Part shown: positions 13,050 to 25,639 of the stretch, in pieces
How positions within the stretch are numbered: position 1 is the first letter of the stretch
Layout: each line of letters opens with the position of its first letter
Source: Saccharina japonica
Taxonomy: Eukaryota; Sar; Phaeophyceae; Laminariales; Laminariaceae
Direction of reading: 5' to 3'
DNA length: 64,000 nucleotides
NCBI GenBank assembly: GCA_008828725.1
Contig: MEHQ01001406.1
Location: 71,479 to 135,478, forward strand
Translations under genes and position numbers: made by a program
The notes under the pieces: generated by a model
Seen by the model: only the letters and a program-made list of their open reading frames with translations
Databases searched by the model: none
What the model was told of the DNA's origin: nothing

Positions 13050-15560
13050 CCTGACGCCGACGGCAGGACGGCTGAGCTAGGAGAGTCTTCACTTCTCTTC
13101 TGTATGTGATTTGTTTTTGTTTTCCCGACTGTTTTTTTTTCCCATGCAGACAAAAGGTTGGATAGGCGAGTCACTTTATTTTTACTTTTATGTTTCTGTT
13201 CCTTTCAACTTCGTACGTAGAGCAGTAGCACATGGCCACACGGCAGTGGCTTATCCGCGCGTAGAGGGTACAGTCCCACTACGAGCAGCGCTGTAGTCCA
13301 AGTACCCGGACGAAGTAGAGCCTTTAGCAGTTTATTAGCTCATTAGTCGCACAACTCTCGATATCGTATCGAAATGTTTTTGGTACTCGTAGCTTCTATA
13401 GACAGTAGTAGTAGTACCTGCTCGTACCGTCTCAAGACTTAGTAATGGGTGCCCTCTGTCGAAGCACACAACAATTGACTGGCATCCTTCCGACTTTTCA
13501 ATGCTCAAAACCTTGAGACCCTCTATACCTGCCTCGCGAATTTTTTCTTCCCGACGAGTAGCAGCTGTCTTGCTGCTCCTCTGAAAACCGCTTTCACACA
13601 TATAACACGTGCTGTCGCCAACTTTTGTGCAGCAATAACACGTTACTCCTTCGCGTAGCGTTCAAGACTCCAGGCTTGAGTACCTGTAACCAATGCCTCG
13701 TGTTTTTCTCTTTGCTTCCTTGCTTCAAAAAGTTGGTGCTATTTTGTGTAAATCCGTACAGCAGTTAAAAAATACGAGTCAGCGTTTTTTATTTTTCGGC
13801 GGGCAATCGACCTGCTCGTACAGGGTACAGCAGCTCCCGCCCCCCCCCCCTCTCACCTTGGAAATACATACAAGTATATACGAACGTGTGTACTCGTATC
13901 CTCCGAGAACACGTATGAGAACGGCACGAAAGTTTAGTATAGCAGTATAGAAGAGTCCTTTTGTACCCTCACCAACCGGAAAAAAAAGGCACGTACAAAC
14001 GAATGTTATGTACGTATACACCCGGGCACACGTATGCGAAGTGGTACGACACTCTAACATATTCTACAGCAGTAGTATACCTCCAAGTTCGTAGCCCTCA
14101 ATCAGGTCAATTATTTTGCAAATGCGAGACTGCAAAGCAATATTTGTACACCCACCCCGTTCGGTCTCGACTTTTATCTTGTGAAGAAGAGATTCCATTA
14201 GGCACAAGTTGTTTTTGCTCCTGTCCCTTTTTCTTCTCTCTTCTCCTTTTCTTTTGCTTTTTTTCGAGTTTTGCGTATACACAGGTCGTATGCTGCTCGA
14301 ATTATCCGAGATAAACACAGGATATATACGAATATTTCTAGTCTACTGAACCACCTACTTCGTTGTTACCCCAGTGGACCAGTATTTGATAGTGTCCCCA
14401 CATTATTATGCTTTCTACCTCGCAACATCGAACCGGCACACATCATATAAGTATACGCTGCAGATTATTGTTTCATCTCGAGTCGAAATGTTACAGCGGA
14501 GTCACAATCGTTGTCCAACCATCAGTAGAAACACGTATGACTTGCTGTCCTCTTTTTCTTTTTTTTTCCCCTTCTTTTTTTTCTTTCCATTTGTGTAGCC
14601 GGCTTCAAAATTCTCACACATACTGCTCGACTTAGCCGTAAATAGTTTCTGTTTGCCGTGTTTGCTGCCCTATGTTCTAAGCGATGAAATAAGGTAGAAG
14701 CTGTCCACACACTAAAAACAGTACTGATTTTATTCATAATATTGGATAACTGCAACGCAAACTTGAAAAGGGCTCACGCCCTCTTGCTTGACCAGCTATC
14801 GACAAAACAAATACCTAAATGCTGGCCGGAAATAAAATAAAATAGAAATACGGCCGCACCGACGTATTCGAGTTTTTCGTGCATAGTAGCTCGTACTCGA
14901 TACGTATTCGCCTCTGTCGTGACGTACAGGGAGATGTTTTCCTTTCTCAGTTATTGCCACACGTTTTCACATATATATTTTGGGGTTACTCAAACTACCG
15001 ATATGTGCGTCGTTCTTCGAAATTGCGGGCATAAGCCAATCCTCGTTTCCAAAACTTGGTGTGACATGCAGCCGCATTGTTTTTGTTTCTGCGCCCGATA
15101 CTTCGAGCAACCACCCACTAGTGCCGGCATGCTGCAATTTTATTTTATTTTCGCCAAACTTCCGTGTTTCTGGTACTTCTTTCGAATGTACTGGCACGAC
15201 CGGCCTTGCGCTGCCTATGCCCAATATCTGTCACGACCTGAGATAATACGGTTGGGTTTATTCAAAACTAATTCCCAATCTCGTATTATTTCCAAACATA
15301 ATTTAGGTGACATGGGCTTTACTACCACCTATATTCAGTGAGGAATCTTACCATACAATTGACGCCCCCCGTACACCGTAACAGTTCAGTCGATAAAGCA
15401 CTACACGTGTGGCACGCCATTTTCCCCCTCCCGTACGTCCCTATACTTCACGCACTTCTGTTTTTGTCTTTTTTTCGGTATTGTCTTGTTTTGTTTCGTT
15501 TTTCTTCGTGGTGTTTGGTTTGATGGTGGTTATAGCCGCCCTTCCGTGCTCCAAGCCTGG
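13050..15560. other. AT-richer noncoding stretch left of the gypsy fossil
   Basis: No gene or domain was recognised. Poly-T/C runs occur at 14,220-14,275 and 14,550-14,590, and a C10 run at about 13,840. If the flanking 525-bp repeats were LTRs this would be the element leader, but nothing here confirms that. Confidence 0.4.
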
Positions 15561-15810
15561 ATCCGCCCACCCCCCTCACTGGACAACCCAAGTGGAGACT
15601 TCAGCAACCACCCGACTTCCACCCAACCCACCTCTGCTCCAGTGCAAGCGTTAATCCCCCCTGAACCACAACCCCTACTCCACCGACCAAATCTCCCTTC
15701 CGAACCTGGCTGGCACGCCTACCCCCGGCTCCCCCACGTCCCGCCAGACGCGATACGCCCCGAGGTCCCTCCGCGATCCTGAGGGCCAAACCCCCAATGT
15801 CGATACCCTT

Positions 15811-16644
15811 TTGGCAGATCTCGCGATCACCCCCACAGCGGGACTGCCTGAACAGAACGAAGGCACCGAGGAGACCAAAGTTAAAACAGAGGAACCCTCG
15901 GCGGGAACATCCACCCCGTCGAACGTGCCGGGAACCACGGCACCGGGCGATACCCTCACCGCCCACCAAGCGGTGATGGCCAATCGGCAATTCGTCCTCC
16001 GCCAACTGGAGGAAAGCGACGCTCTTCTGCGCTCGCTGACCCCGTCTGCCCCTGCCGCCAATCCTGCCCACCCCGCGACTATAGCTGCAACCGTGAGCAC
16101 GACGGCACAGCCAGTGGCACCCATGAAACAAATGTTGCTTCTGGCTGCGCCCATTCCCGCAACGGTGCAGGCGAACTCCCCATTCCAGCCGGTACAAGGA
16201 GCACTCGCTCGCACACCCGCGGGGTCGCCTGGGTCGACCATGTCCATCCAAGCTCCGGCTCCAGCCATTCCCTCCGAGCTCCTACCCCTCTCGACCATTA
16301 CGTTCGAAACAATCGACTGGGAGTTCCTCAGCGTCTCGCTGCACACGATACAGCACACGCGTGGGCCCGCGTTCGCCGAGGTATCCTCGGCGGCACACCA
16401 CATGTGGGTCATGTTCCCCCCGGGTTCCGACCCGATGGTAACAATCGACCTGTTCCGCGCCACCGCAGGAGGCGTCTCAGCAGAGTTCGTCCAGGCAGCC
16501 AGCACCCTTCTCCTTTCCCTCCGCCGCTTCCACGCCAACGCCGGACGGGGACATACGTGGACCACCGCCGACAACCTACCCAACGCCCCTGCACAAGCCC
16601 CCCCTCTCCCCTGCTCGGGCCCTCCTACAACGACACCTACATAA
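15811..16644 (+). pseudogene. Gag-like region of element 1
   Basis: This long frame is rich in Ala, Pro and Thr and precedes the pol domains, which is where gag lies in Ty3/gypsy elements. I see no CCHC zinc knuckle. The middle (about 16,260-16,540) looks more globular, with ITFETIDWEFLSVSLHTIQH and a later VEFVQ-type helical stretch. Assignment as gag rests on position and composition, not on a recognised motif. It is part of a broken element. Confidence 0.5.
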
Positions 16645-18399
16645 GCCCTCCACACACCCGGACCAGTGCCTTCACCTACACCAGAGACTACGTCCCTGCC
16701 GGCGCCTACAACCGCGCCCACCACGGGCACGCCTACACCTGCGACTGGACCGGCCATCACCACGGAGCCCATGACGGAAGCAGAACGCCGCTCGGTTGGG
16801 CGCGCCTACGCCACAATCGACTTGCGCAAGATCGACCCGCTTGCATGGTTCCCGTTCCCGGCGAACGAAAGACGTCGCCGTCAGCCTCGGTCAAATATTC
16901 GCCAGTTCAAAGTTGGCCCTCGGTGACACCCTCGTCATGAGCGACGACTCTGAGAAGCAGGCCTTCGACAGGCCCCCTTGGGTCGTGGGATGCGACGGCC
17001 CCCTCCAATAGATTTACCGGAAGTCTTTGTCCTCCCCCCAGGTTGCGTCATCCCCTTTTCCCCGACTCAGCGACGAGGTTTTCGCACACGTGCGCCGGGA
17101 GCTCGCCATCGACAGAGCTGGTCCTTCGGCCTACAAGAAGCTCCTGAGCTTGCTGACGGCCTGCTTCGACGATGGCGACAACGGGCGTGCTTTCGAACAG
17201 CTCCACACGTTCGGCGTTCCCGACGCCACAGAGTTCTGCCAGTTCCTCCGTGCTTTTAAACAGCGCGTTACCATCGTCCAGGGGACGTAAATAATCTTCA
17301 AGCCCAGCGACGGCATCGTGGTCGAAGTGGCACGGAGTGTGGTAAGACGACAATACCCATCTCTGATGCCGACGTTATATCCTGGACGCCTCATGACCAC
17401 CCCCACCCCGTTCACCACGGTCGAGGAGATGTGGGTGTCCTTTGAGGTGCTCGCCACCAACAAGACTCCGGCGGTAAACGGATCACGGTTCCACGCTGTC
17501 TCCTCCGGTAGTCACGTCACCTACATCCCTTCGCCGCCAGCCCCAACCCACCAGGCACACCCGCGCGGTAACGGGACCCACCGCCACGGTTCTCAACATC
17601 ACCCCATAGTCATGAACATCGACGACAACGACGCCGACCCGTTCAGCACCGACGAATCGGACTGGCCCCTCCGCAATTTGGAAGAGGTCTGCATGGTGAC
17701 CACTACTTTTAGCACCACCGTCCCAGCTCTGCCGACCCCACTTATCACCAGCTCGGCCCGCGCCTAAGACCTCAACGGGGCATCTGCCTTCATTCCGGAC
17801 GACCGCTCTACCGACGACGTCTACTACCTCCGGTTTTCCGGACCCAACATCATCTCGCTGTCGTCGACACCAACACTCGTCGAGGTCAACCTGGTGCGTC
17901 AATCAGGCGCCCCGGCGTTAATCGGGAATTACATGGTAAACATGCTCCCCCGCGAGGATCCCCTTTCAGATACGGCAGTATTCGTCTCCGAGGGGTATCA
18001 GACCATCCCACTCTCAGGATCAACCGACCTTGAGCCAGGTGACCTCTTTCGCACCTCCTCTTCCCCGCTGGTGCAAGTGCCCTTGGCCAGCCTCCGACAC
18101 CTTCTCTGGGACCCCGACGTCCCCAACGTACACGCCCTCCACGACAACATCCCTGTGGCCAACGACGACCGACCACCAACCGACCCCCCACCGGAACCGA
18201 AATGCTCGAGCCCACAACTTCTCGCACGCCTCGACACCGACCAACGATCCAGCTTCCTGCGCCTCTGGAACCGTCTGCCGTTGCACCTGCGCGACATCAT
18301 GTTTGACCTTCACGGTTCTGGATGGTCGCCATCGGTAATCGACGACCTGGGAGACGTCCCCTGCGAGTTCCAGGACGTCTTCTCCACCTCCAAGACCGA

Positions 18400-19730
18400 C
18401 TGCGGCTCCTGTTCCCTCATACCCTTCAAGATTTCCGTGCCCCCGGACAGCGCTCCGGTGACCTCCCGCCCATACCGGATCGACCCCATCCTCGCCAAAA
18501 AGGCGGACGCCGTCCTCGACCAGTATGTGGCCACCGGCCTAATCCAACATTCCACCTACCCCATATGCCAGCCCGATGGTCGCTATCCCCAAAAAGGATA
18601 GCGGCGTTCGGATAACCATAAACTACAAGAAGCTGAACGCCATCAGCTCCCTCGGACAGCTCCCCACCCCCCGCGTCGACGAGGTCCTGGAATCCTTCGG
18701 CAAAGGCCGTATATTTTCCCTGTTCGACCTGGTCTCCTCCTTCCACCAGATCACCATCGACAAGGACACCATCCCCCTGACAGCGTTCTGCACCCCCAAC
18801 CGGCTATTCGAATGGCTTGTTATGCCGCAAGGCCGCAGCGCCTCACCCGGCTGGTTCGTGAATGTCATCAACGAGGTCATCAAAAGCCTGGAACGCGTTG
18901 CCTCATACCTCGACGACATCATCGTTTTCGACCCCACCCCTTCCGACCACACCACCAACATCCGATCACTCTTCGCGAGCCTGCGGAAGCACAACCTTAA
19001 ACGTTCCCCTGACAAGGCCAAAATTGGCGCCTCCACCGCCGATGTTCTGGGCCACGCCATCACCGCCGTTGGCTTCAGCCCCAACTCCGCCTAGGTAGCC
19101 GCCCTCACCAAGATGCCCATGCCGCAAAACAAGAAGCAGGTACGCTCTCTGCTTGGAGGCATCAACACCAACGGCAAGTTCCTCCCCAACCTTTCGCGGC
19201 GCCTTCGTCCCATTAACGCGTTGCTGAAACAGGGCGCCGCCTTCGACTTCACCTCCGCTATGGAGACCACCGTTCGCGACATCCTTCGCGACCTCACCAA
19301 ACCACCGATCCTGTTCTACCAAGACTTGGATGCCGTCGCCGACAACTCCCGCCCCTTCCGGTTGTACTGCGACGCCAGCCTCGACGGCTTCGGCGCCACG
19401 CTGGAGCAAGAGCAGCCCGACGGGTCCGTCCGTCCTCTCATCTACATCAGTCGCGCGGCCCTCGACTCGGAACGTTCGTGGACGCCCCTCGATCTTGAGG
19501 ATGGAAGCATCGTTTGGGCGATAAAAAGGCTGCGCGGCCACTTCTGGTCCACGCACTTCTTCATATACTCGGACCACACGGCGCTCGAGAACATCGCCAA
19601 GGTAGGCGAGCATAACCCTCGCGTCCGGCGATGGATTGAGTTCCTGTCGGCGTACACCTTCAACCTATTTTACCGCAACGGCACCGGCAACGGCAACGCC
19701 GACTTCTATTCCCGCCTTCCGCAACCAGCC
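18400..19730 (+). pseudogene. Reverse transcriptase and RNase H region of element 1
   Basis: The reverse transcriptase fingers and palm are recognisable from RPYRIDPILAKKADAVLDQY through IFSLFDLVSSFHQI (motif A) and SYLDDIIVF (motif C, the YxDD catalytic motif). The Ty3 connection segment with KKQVRSLLGG and FDFTSAMETTVRDIL follows. RNase H begins at about 19,362 with LYCDASLDGFGATLEQEQ and continues through LDLEDGSIVWAIKRLRGHFW and YSDHTALENI. These are standard Ty3/gypsy signatures. The host range of the closest relatives cannot be judged here. The region belongs to an element with several interruptions and is a fossil. Confidence 0.85.
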
Positions 19731-20799
19731 ACCGAAGCTGACCGCACCGGACCCAATCGCCTTACCGGTCCCGACACCGTCGGCCTGTACCTGATACGCC
19801 CCGGCGGCTTCACGCCAAACGAGCCACCCGCGCCGGGAATTGGCTTGGGTGGGCTCGTACCCCCCCCTTCCCGCCCTATCCCAACCATCCAGCCCCTCCC
19901 CTTCGCCACCGACGACTTCAGCGATTTCCGTCTCCTGAGACCACGACTGGAGCGCCCCGGCTCGTCACCGCCCCCCAACACCTTCGTCGGGGCTGTCTCG
20001 GCCCATCACACCGTCGACGGACCGCCTCCGTGCCCCGAGAAAGCCGCCGTGGACACCGGCGCTTCTCCAGGCTAGGCTTCCAGGCTGCCCATCGTCTCCC
20101 CGCCGTCCACCAATGGCGCCACGATCCCAGCTCTTCCGGACATCATCTATTCTCGGACACGTCATCGCGCCGTCGCTGCCCCAGGAACGCCCCGAGCCAC
20201 CATCGACTATGGCTTTGGCCGCAGACCACAACCAACCGCTTCCAGCACACCTGCACCTACCCGTCGCACGTCAGCGCCCCCAACAACGGCTCGGCCTCTC
20301 CAAACGACACTGCCTCCAGCCACAGCCCCCGCGCAACCTGCGCCATCGACGCCTCCGACACCTACCCAAACACGGCCGACGCCTTCGACCAACCCTTCCC
20401 TGCCGACCCCATCGTCGCCGGTCCCGCTCTCGGAGCCGGACGTCACACCCGACGATGACCTCCACCTACTCGCCCGCATCGAGCACCGCACCTTCCGCGA
20501 CTGGGCACGAGAACAACGTTCTGAGCCCCTTTGCTCTGCCGCCATCCGTTTTCTATCGCTGGAATCTCCTTCACCGCCACCACCCGACCTTCTGCACTTC
20601 ATCCCCTCGGCTCGGCGTCCACAACTCTCCGACGTTCTCGCCCTTACCGTAAAACGTACACTCCACCGCACCGACAACGACACCGCCCTTCTGGTACAAC
20701 GAACGCCTAACCCCCCTCCAGCCACCCCGTGCATCTACAAACCGATACCGATGCGCCCCTGGGTCCCCTATACCTGGGAGTTACACGAACGGTGAGCAT

Positions 20800-21480
20800 T
20801 ATCGCACGTTTCTTCTGGTGGGTCGGAATGGACGTTTCCGCCCGCTGGTGGATACGCCGCTGCCTCATGTGCCAGGCCCGAACGACATCCCGCCACACTA
20901 TCCGGTGGCCCATCCTCTCCCTCCCTTTACCCAACGGCCCCGGCATCAACGTCAGCGTCGATTACTTTGGCCCCTTGCCCCTCACTCCACGCGGAAAACG
21001 TGCACATCCTACTCTTCACCGACCGTTTCAGCCGACGCGCCGACATGTTCGCTGTCTCCGCAGCTCAGTTAACGGCCGCCGGCACCGCCGACATCTTCAT
21101 CGACAAGTACATCACCCTTTGGGGGTGTCCAGTGACACTCCTCTCATACAACGGCCTACACTTTACGTCGAAGCTCGTCCAGGCCGTCTACGACCGCCTT
21201 GGCGTCAACAAGGTCTACACCAGCCCATACCACCCCTGCACCAACGGCGGCGTCGAGCGCGTCAACCACGTCCTGGCCCAGATGCTCTCCATGGTCGGTA
21301 ACGAAAACCAAACCGACTGGGACCTACTGCTGTCGCATGTATATTTGGCCTACAACAACTCCGTGAACGCCGCCACCGGGCTTGCGCCCAACGAAGTCCA
21401 CATCGGCCGCCTTCCCCGCCTCCCGCTCTCCGTCTTCGAACCCGACAACGTCGGCGGTCACCAGAGCCTGGAGCGCGACC
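20800..21480 (+). pseudogene. Integrase core of element 1
   Basis: WWIRRCLMCQAR gives the second half of the HHCC zinc finger. VSVDYFGPLPLTPR carries the first acidic residue of the integrase core. LLSYNGLHFTSKLVQAVYDRLGVNK and YHPCTNGGVERVNHVLAQML match the second and third catalytic blocks, where Ty3 integrases typically read SDNGxxF and YHPQTDGQxER. The C-terminal AYNNSVNAATGLAPNEVHIGR block is also typical. It is part of a broken element. Confidence 0.8.
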
Positions 21481-21999
21481 ACCTCACCTACATCAACCTC
21501 GCCACCGAACGACAACAACGCGCCTACACCCTCGTCCGCGAGCTCTACCACATCACCACCTCGCGCCTGCAGCGCCGGAACGCCCCCATCGTGGCCGCTT
21601 TCTCAGCCTCCCCTCCTTTCACCGTAGGCGGCTGGGCCTGGGTCTACAACTCCGCCTCCACCATCCGCCAGGGCGCCAAAAACGACACCGACGCAACCGT
21701 GCTGAAGACGAACCTCGCCCTCAACTGGAACGGGCCCTTTAAGATCCTCGCCGTGGGCCCGGCGCCCGCCTCGGACACCCCCGACAACCGCCCCCTACAC
21801 GACAACCTACTCTTCCTCGACCTACCTTTAGACCTTCCTGGACGGGACTCCAAGCCCCGCGTCTCCGTAAAACGATGCAAGCCTTGCCGGAGCCCCGACG
21901 ACACCACCAACCTTACGAAGTACCTGCCTGCGAACCTAACCACCTACGTACTCACTGCCTCCGTCGCCAAGTCTCCGCCCTACCACGTCACGGCCGACG

Positions 22000-22634
22000 A
22001 CGTTACACCGCCACCGGAGCGCCTCGACGTCGAGCGGATCACCGGCCATCAACTCGTACGCGGTCGCGGCGGGGTTATCGTCGTCCTGTACGAGACCCAC
22101 TGGGCCGGACTTCTCAGCTCCTCCTGGTGACGGGAACTGGATCTTCAACATTTCAGGCACCATATTCTCCTTTACTGGTCCGGAACCCCGTCACAGCACC
22201 AACAAGCCAACCGCTTGTACAGAAAAATGCGCATCGGTGCCGCACACCGGGAACTCTCACGGTCGCAAGGCCAAATATTTCTCGCTCCCTGCTACTCCCT
22301 GGTCTCCCGCGACCTCTGGCTCCGCACCTTCAGTTCGACCACTCTCCCCTCTGGGGCACACGTTTGGTACAAGGCGCGCGACGGCCTCTGGTGGCTTGGC
22401 AAAATTGCCCACCGCGCTCTCTTCGACTCTTCTTCGGACAGCCCCCCGGACTCTTCCCCGGACGGTTCCTACATCATCCGTTTCCTGGACGACCCCGGCC
22501 CCATCAAGATCGACCTCCAGCACGCCCGCTACAATACTGCCGGGAACGCCATCTCTGGATCGTGGTGTTTACAACGCCATGCATACCCCGTGGGGTATTG
22601 CGGAGCACAGACACGCCCCGTGGAACCCCCATAG
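22000..22634 (+). pseudogene. Chromodomain-like and Tudor-like tail of element 1
   Basis: A segment at about 22,020-22,190 resembles a chromodomain: VERITGHQL, then VLYETHWAGL, then a Trp and acidic region ending near LLYWSG. Downstream, at about 22,340-22,600, GAHVWYKARDGLWWLGKI, YIIRFLDDPGPIKIDL and GSWCLQ look like a Tudor-type barrel. I have seen similar tails on algal Ty3 elements. Such modules are known or thought to read chromatin marks and steer integration. Function here is inferred only by family. Confidence 0.55.
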
Positions 22635-22649
22635 CTTCAGCCCCTCCCC

Positions 22650-24197
22650 CTAGTTATCCTTCAGATACCTTCGCGCTCTTGGTTCGGGATAGTTTTACTT
22701 CCGTAGTATATCATAGTTCGTTTAGGCGTAGCATCCAATCAATCTGCTGGGATAGTCTTCCATAAGCGACAGTAGTTAGTTTTTCCGGGTTATATCCAAC
22801 TTAGGCGTGTTCCGCCAGCGATACCCCCGCATTTCGGCTTGTTTTGTTTTGTGTTTGGTAGCACCTGCTTTCTTTTCTGGCATCCATCACGGCCCACACC
22901 TGCCCCAACACGTGGCAGATGGACCGTGATTGAATAGCATTATTTTAGTGTGCTGGGGTTCTACTTTGGAATCCTTCACCATCTCTAACGCCCACCTTGT
23001 GCTTGTAGCTACAATCCGGGCGTCATGGAGTTATTTTCTGAGTTACTAGTGTTGGACTATCAGTTCTATCCCATCTCCGGCCTCGCAGGTCCTCATCTCC
23101 ATAAAATCTCTGGAACATAGGGACACCGGTTTTCTGGATTTTGTTTTTTGTGTCTTTTCTCTACCCTACCCTCGTAATGTCTCCGTTGCCTTGGCCCCCT
23201 ATCCAGACTACCAGACCACCACATTACCGTCCCCACTGTTGGTGCGTGCGTTCCACAGTAAGTGGACCGCAATGGACTTAAATTGTTGCGATATCTTTGA
23301 TATTGTTTCGTCTGTTGTGTCTTCGCGTTTCCAACACCTACCAACGCGTTTCTTCCCCCGACCGGTTCCGCTCCCATGTAACTACCATAGCTGACTTATG
23401 TACGTGTTATACGGTAGGGACACATTTCGTCCACGTCGAACTAGTCGACTTAGGTCTACACATTCGGGTATTTTGTTTCTGGCGATTTCTTGACTGCATT
23501 GGCTCTGATTGGCTCTCCTTGCTGCGTTTGCTAGCGTTGCTCCCCTAATACTTGGCCGCTTCATAGTGTCACGATGTTCACTTCCTTCTTAGGACCCGTC
23601 AGCCCCTTGGTTATAGTTCTAAGAACTTCCAAGGTAGTCTTGCCGTGCCCCCTTTGCCCTATGCATCATGTTTTTCTTTTGGATTCGTCTTCTGTGTCTT
23701 GGTTGTCTTTCGGATCGCTTCGACCATAGCGAGTCGTCATCACTCCGATACCCCTCTCGATTGTGTTTACTGTTCCTTGCTAAGTAGCTTCCATCGTTTC
23801 CGCCATGACTCGATGATCAGCCTCGCACTCGTATCTCCCTCAGGTCCTTCAAGATCCCTGAACATATGAGCCCCCGCACATACGGCTGAATCCTGAGTCC
23901 TGTTTTCTTTTACGTTTGTCTTGGTACCTCTATATCTTCGTTTCGGTTTTATGGCGTCTGCTTGTGTCTTGATTTCGACCCCTGCTGTTCCTGTTTTGGT
24001 CATGACCCCTCCCTCAGCGGTCGCTTCTGTCGATGACCCTATCGGTGATCCTTAGGCCTCACTACGAGGTGTGGGGAAACCTATAGCCTCATTTTGTTGT
24101 TTCGAATAGCCGCATCTTCGACCCCCTTCTCTCGGTCTTTTTTTATGAACTTTGTTATCATCCATTGGCCATCGTGTGGCCTGCACATACGACTACA
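22650..24197. other. Noncoding stretch right of element 1
   Basis: T/C-rich sequence with no recognised domain. The short frames on either strand match nothing I know. It may include the old 3' end of element 1, but I see no polypurine tract or LTR edge. Confidence 0.4.
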
Positions 24198-24722
24198 CAG
24201 GGCAATAGATGATTGAGTTTTGCCACACCATAAAGACTCCTCCCGTGTCCCCTTTGGTAGGCCAGATAGACAATGGCATGTAAGCGTCGCAAGCCTAGAA
24301 AGACGTTCTGAACCATCAGAACGTTCCTTAATGTCGGAATTCCCGATAAGAATTATAGAAGTGCTCGTAATCATATTGGAATGTTCTTATATGAGGACAT
24401 TCCCATAAGCGGAAAAGCCGTAGACTTAGAGAAATACATCTATCCGAGTAACGGACTTCTATTAATAGCGGGGATTTGTAACAGCCCGACTAGCGGGCCA
24501 TAGGAGAAGGGAGTCCGAAGGCCGAAGGACCTGAGGAAGAGGCTCTCGCACCCCCCACCCTCGGTCACTCGCGTTTCCCAGCTCATCGTCTCCATTCACA
24601 TCAGAGGTTAACATAATACAATAGATCTTCCATATCGAAGAAGAAGCTTGGTTCCAAGCTCGGCAACGTTCCTGCAATTCCATTCCCTTTGATTACAATC
24701 TCTCCACGGCAACCTCTTCACA
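24198..24722 (+). repeat. 525-bp dispersed repeat AB, right copy
   Basis: Gap-free partner of 12,525-13,049, same orientation, about 93% identical, with the same internal hairpin at 24,303-24,324. Both copies carry GGGATTTGTAAC followed by CCCGACTAGCGGGCCAT, and the shared run CTCATCGTCTCCATTCACAT. The function and class are unknown. See the left copy for the LTR alternative and the evidence against it. Confidence 0.75.
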
Positions 24723-24780
24723 ACAACCAGTTTTTCTTTATTTCTATAGTAAACGTACTGCAACTCTAACGGAAACAAAC

Positions 24781-24858
24781 GTGGTCAACACGGTTTCGAA
24801 CCCGTAACCCTCGTTTTTTCCTGTGCTTTTCTCCCGACTACTGCACACAAGTTGTTCA
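24781..24858 (-). other. tRNA-like sequence (box B)
   Basis: On the minus strand GGTTACGGGTTCGAAACCGT holds a B-box (GGTTCGAAACC) inside a short T-arm-like stem. The sequence upstream starts CAACTTGTGTGCAGTAGTC, resembling the start of the tRNA-like segment at 12.42-12.50 kb. No cloverleaf can be completed. It is probably a tRNA-derived SINE fragment or an eroded tRNA. Confidence 0.3.
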
Positions 24859-24879
24859 TCCCAGGTGGCAGGAACCCCC

Positions 24880-25620
24880 CCATTACACATTGTTTTCGCC
24901 AAAAAAGACATTGTGAGACATTGTGCAATGCCGAAATCCCTACAAGGTGTCGCTAAACCCGGAAATTTCAACCTTGCCAACCAATTTACTCGGAAAACAT
25001 TGCGGGCGCATTGTGCAAGGTTACAAACTCCACAAGGTGCCCCAATAAACACTACTACGAACGTTGGTAATCTTCTGGATGGAGAAACCTTGCGAAGACA
25101 TTGCGCAAGGTATGAACTCCCACAAGGTACCACAGGCCCACCATTGCACAATGTGCTCGCAAATAAATACATTGTGAGACATTGCGCAATGTCGAAATCC
25201 CCACAAGGTGTCGCCAAACCCGGAAATATCAACCTTGCCAACCTATGTACTCCGAAACATTTGCGGGCGCATTGCGCAAGGTTAGAAACCCCATAAGGTG
25301 CACCAATCTACACTGCTACGGGCGTTGGCAATCTTCTGGATAGAAACACCTTGCGAAGGCATCTCACAAGATATGAAATCTCACAAGGTGCCCGCAAACG
25401 TGACATAACCGAGGCATTTGGCAACCTTTGGTCTCTTGAATATCGTTGCCCACAACAAACCATCCGTTCTTGTTGCACAACTCAAACGCCATGAGGCTTG
25501 GCAACCTTTGAGGCAGGTTCACCGTGGGAGAGTGGTGCGCAAGGTATTGAGCCTTACAAGGTGCTCGCAAAACGATATGAATGTGTGTTTTGTCAACCAT
25601 TGCCCTCGAAAATCGTTGTT
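24880..25620. repeat. 260-bp tandem repeat rich in TTGCGCAAGG words
   Basis: The phrase ACATTGTGAGACATTG followed by GCAATG and CGAAATCC recurs at 24,907 and 25,167, giving a period of about 260 bp. Each unit is itself built from shorter blocks with GACATTGCGCAAGG-like words and CACAAGGTG. After about two clear units the pattern decays to 25,620, where TTGGCAACCTTTG recurs. Many of the words are partial palindromes such as TTGCGCAA. No coding or RNA role was recognised. Confidence 0.75.
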
Positions 25621-25639
25621 CAGTGTCACCCGTGTCATT

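Larger units (their letters stand above)
15811..22634 (+). mobile_element. Ty3/gypsy chromovirus-like retrotransposon fossil (element 1)
   Basis: A GC-rich block of retroelement coding sequence stands out from its AT-richer surroundings. Parts in order are a Pro/Ala/Thr-rich gag-like region (about 15.8-16.6 kb), an unassigned region, reverse transcriptase (18.4-19.1 kb), RNase H (19.36-19.73 kb), zinc-finger plus integrase core (20.8-21.5 kb), a chromodomain-like segment (22.0-22.2 kb) and a Tudor-like tail (22.3-22.6 kb). The element is broken, with at least about six interruptions across its length, so it is old. I could not find a convincing LTR pair close to the coding block. The 525-bp repeats at 12.5 and 24.2 kb are candidates without target duplication. 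The ends given are those of recognisable coding sequence, not of the original element. Confidence 0.85.

Noticed and set aside
15601-16772. Long minus-strand frames opposite the gag-like region of element 1
   Set aside because: They are shadows of a GC-rich coding strand with no recognisable domain. The plus strand carries the pol domains in order.
12525-24722. The 525-bp repeats as proven LTRs of element 1
   Set aside because: Equal length and position fit, but no target duplication, primer-binding site or polypurine tract was found, so I list them only as a repeat pair.
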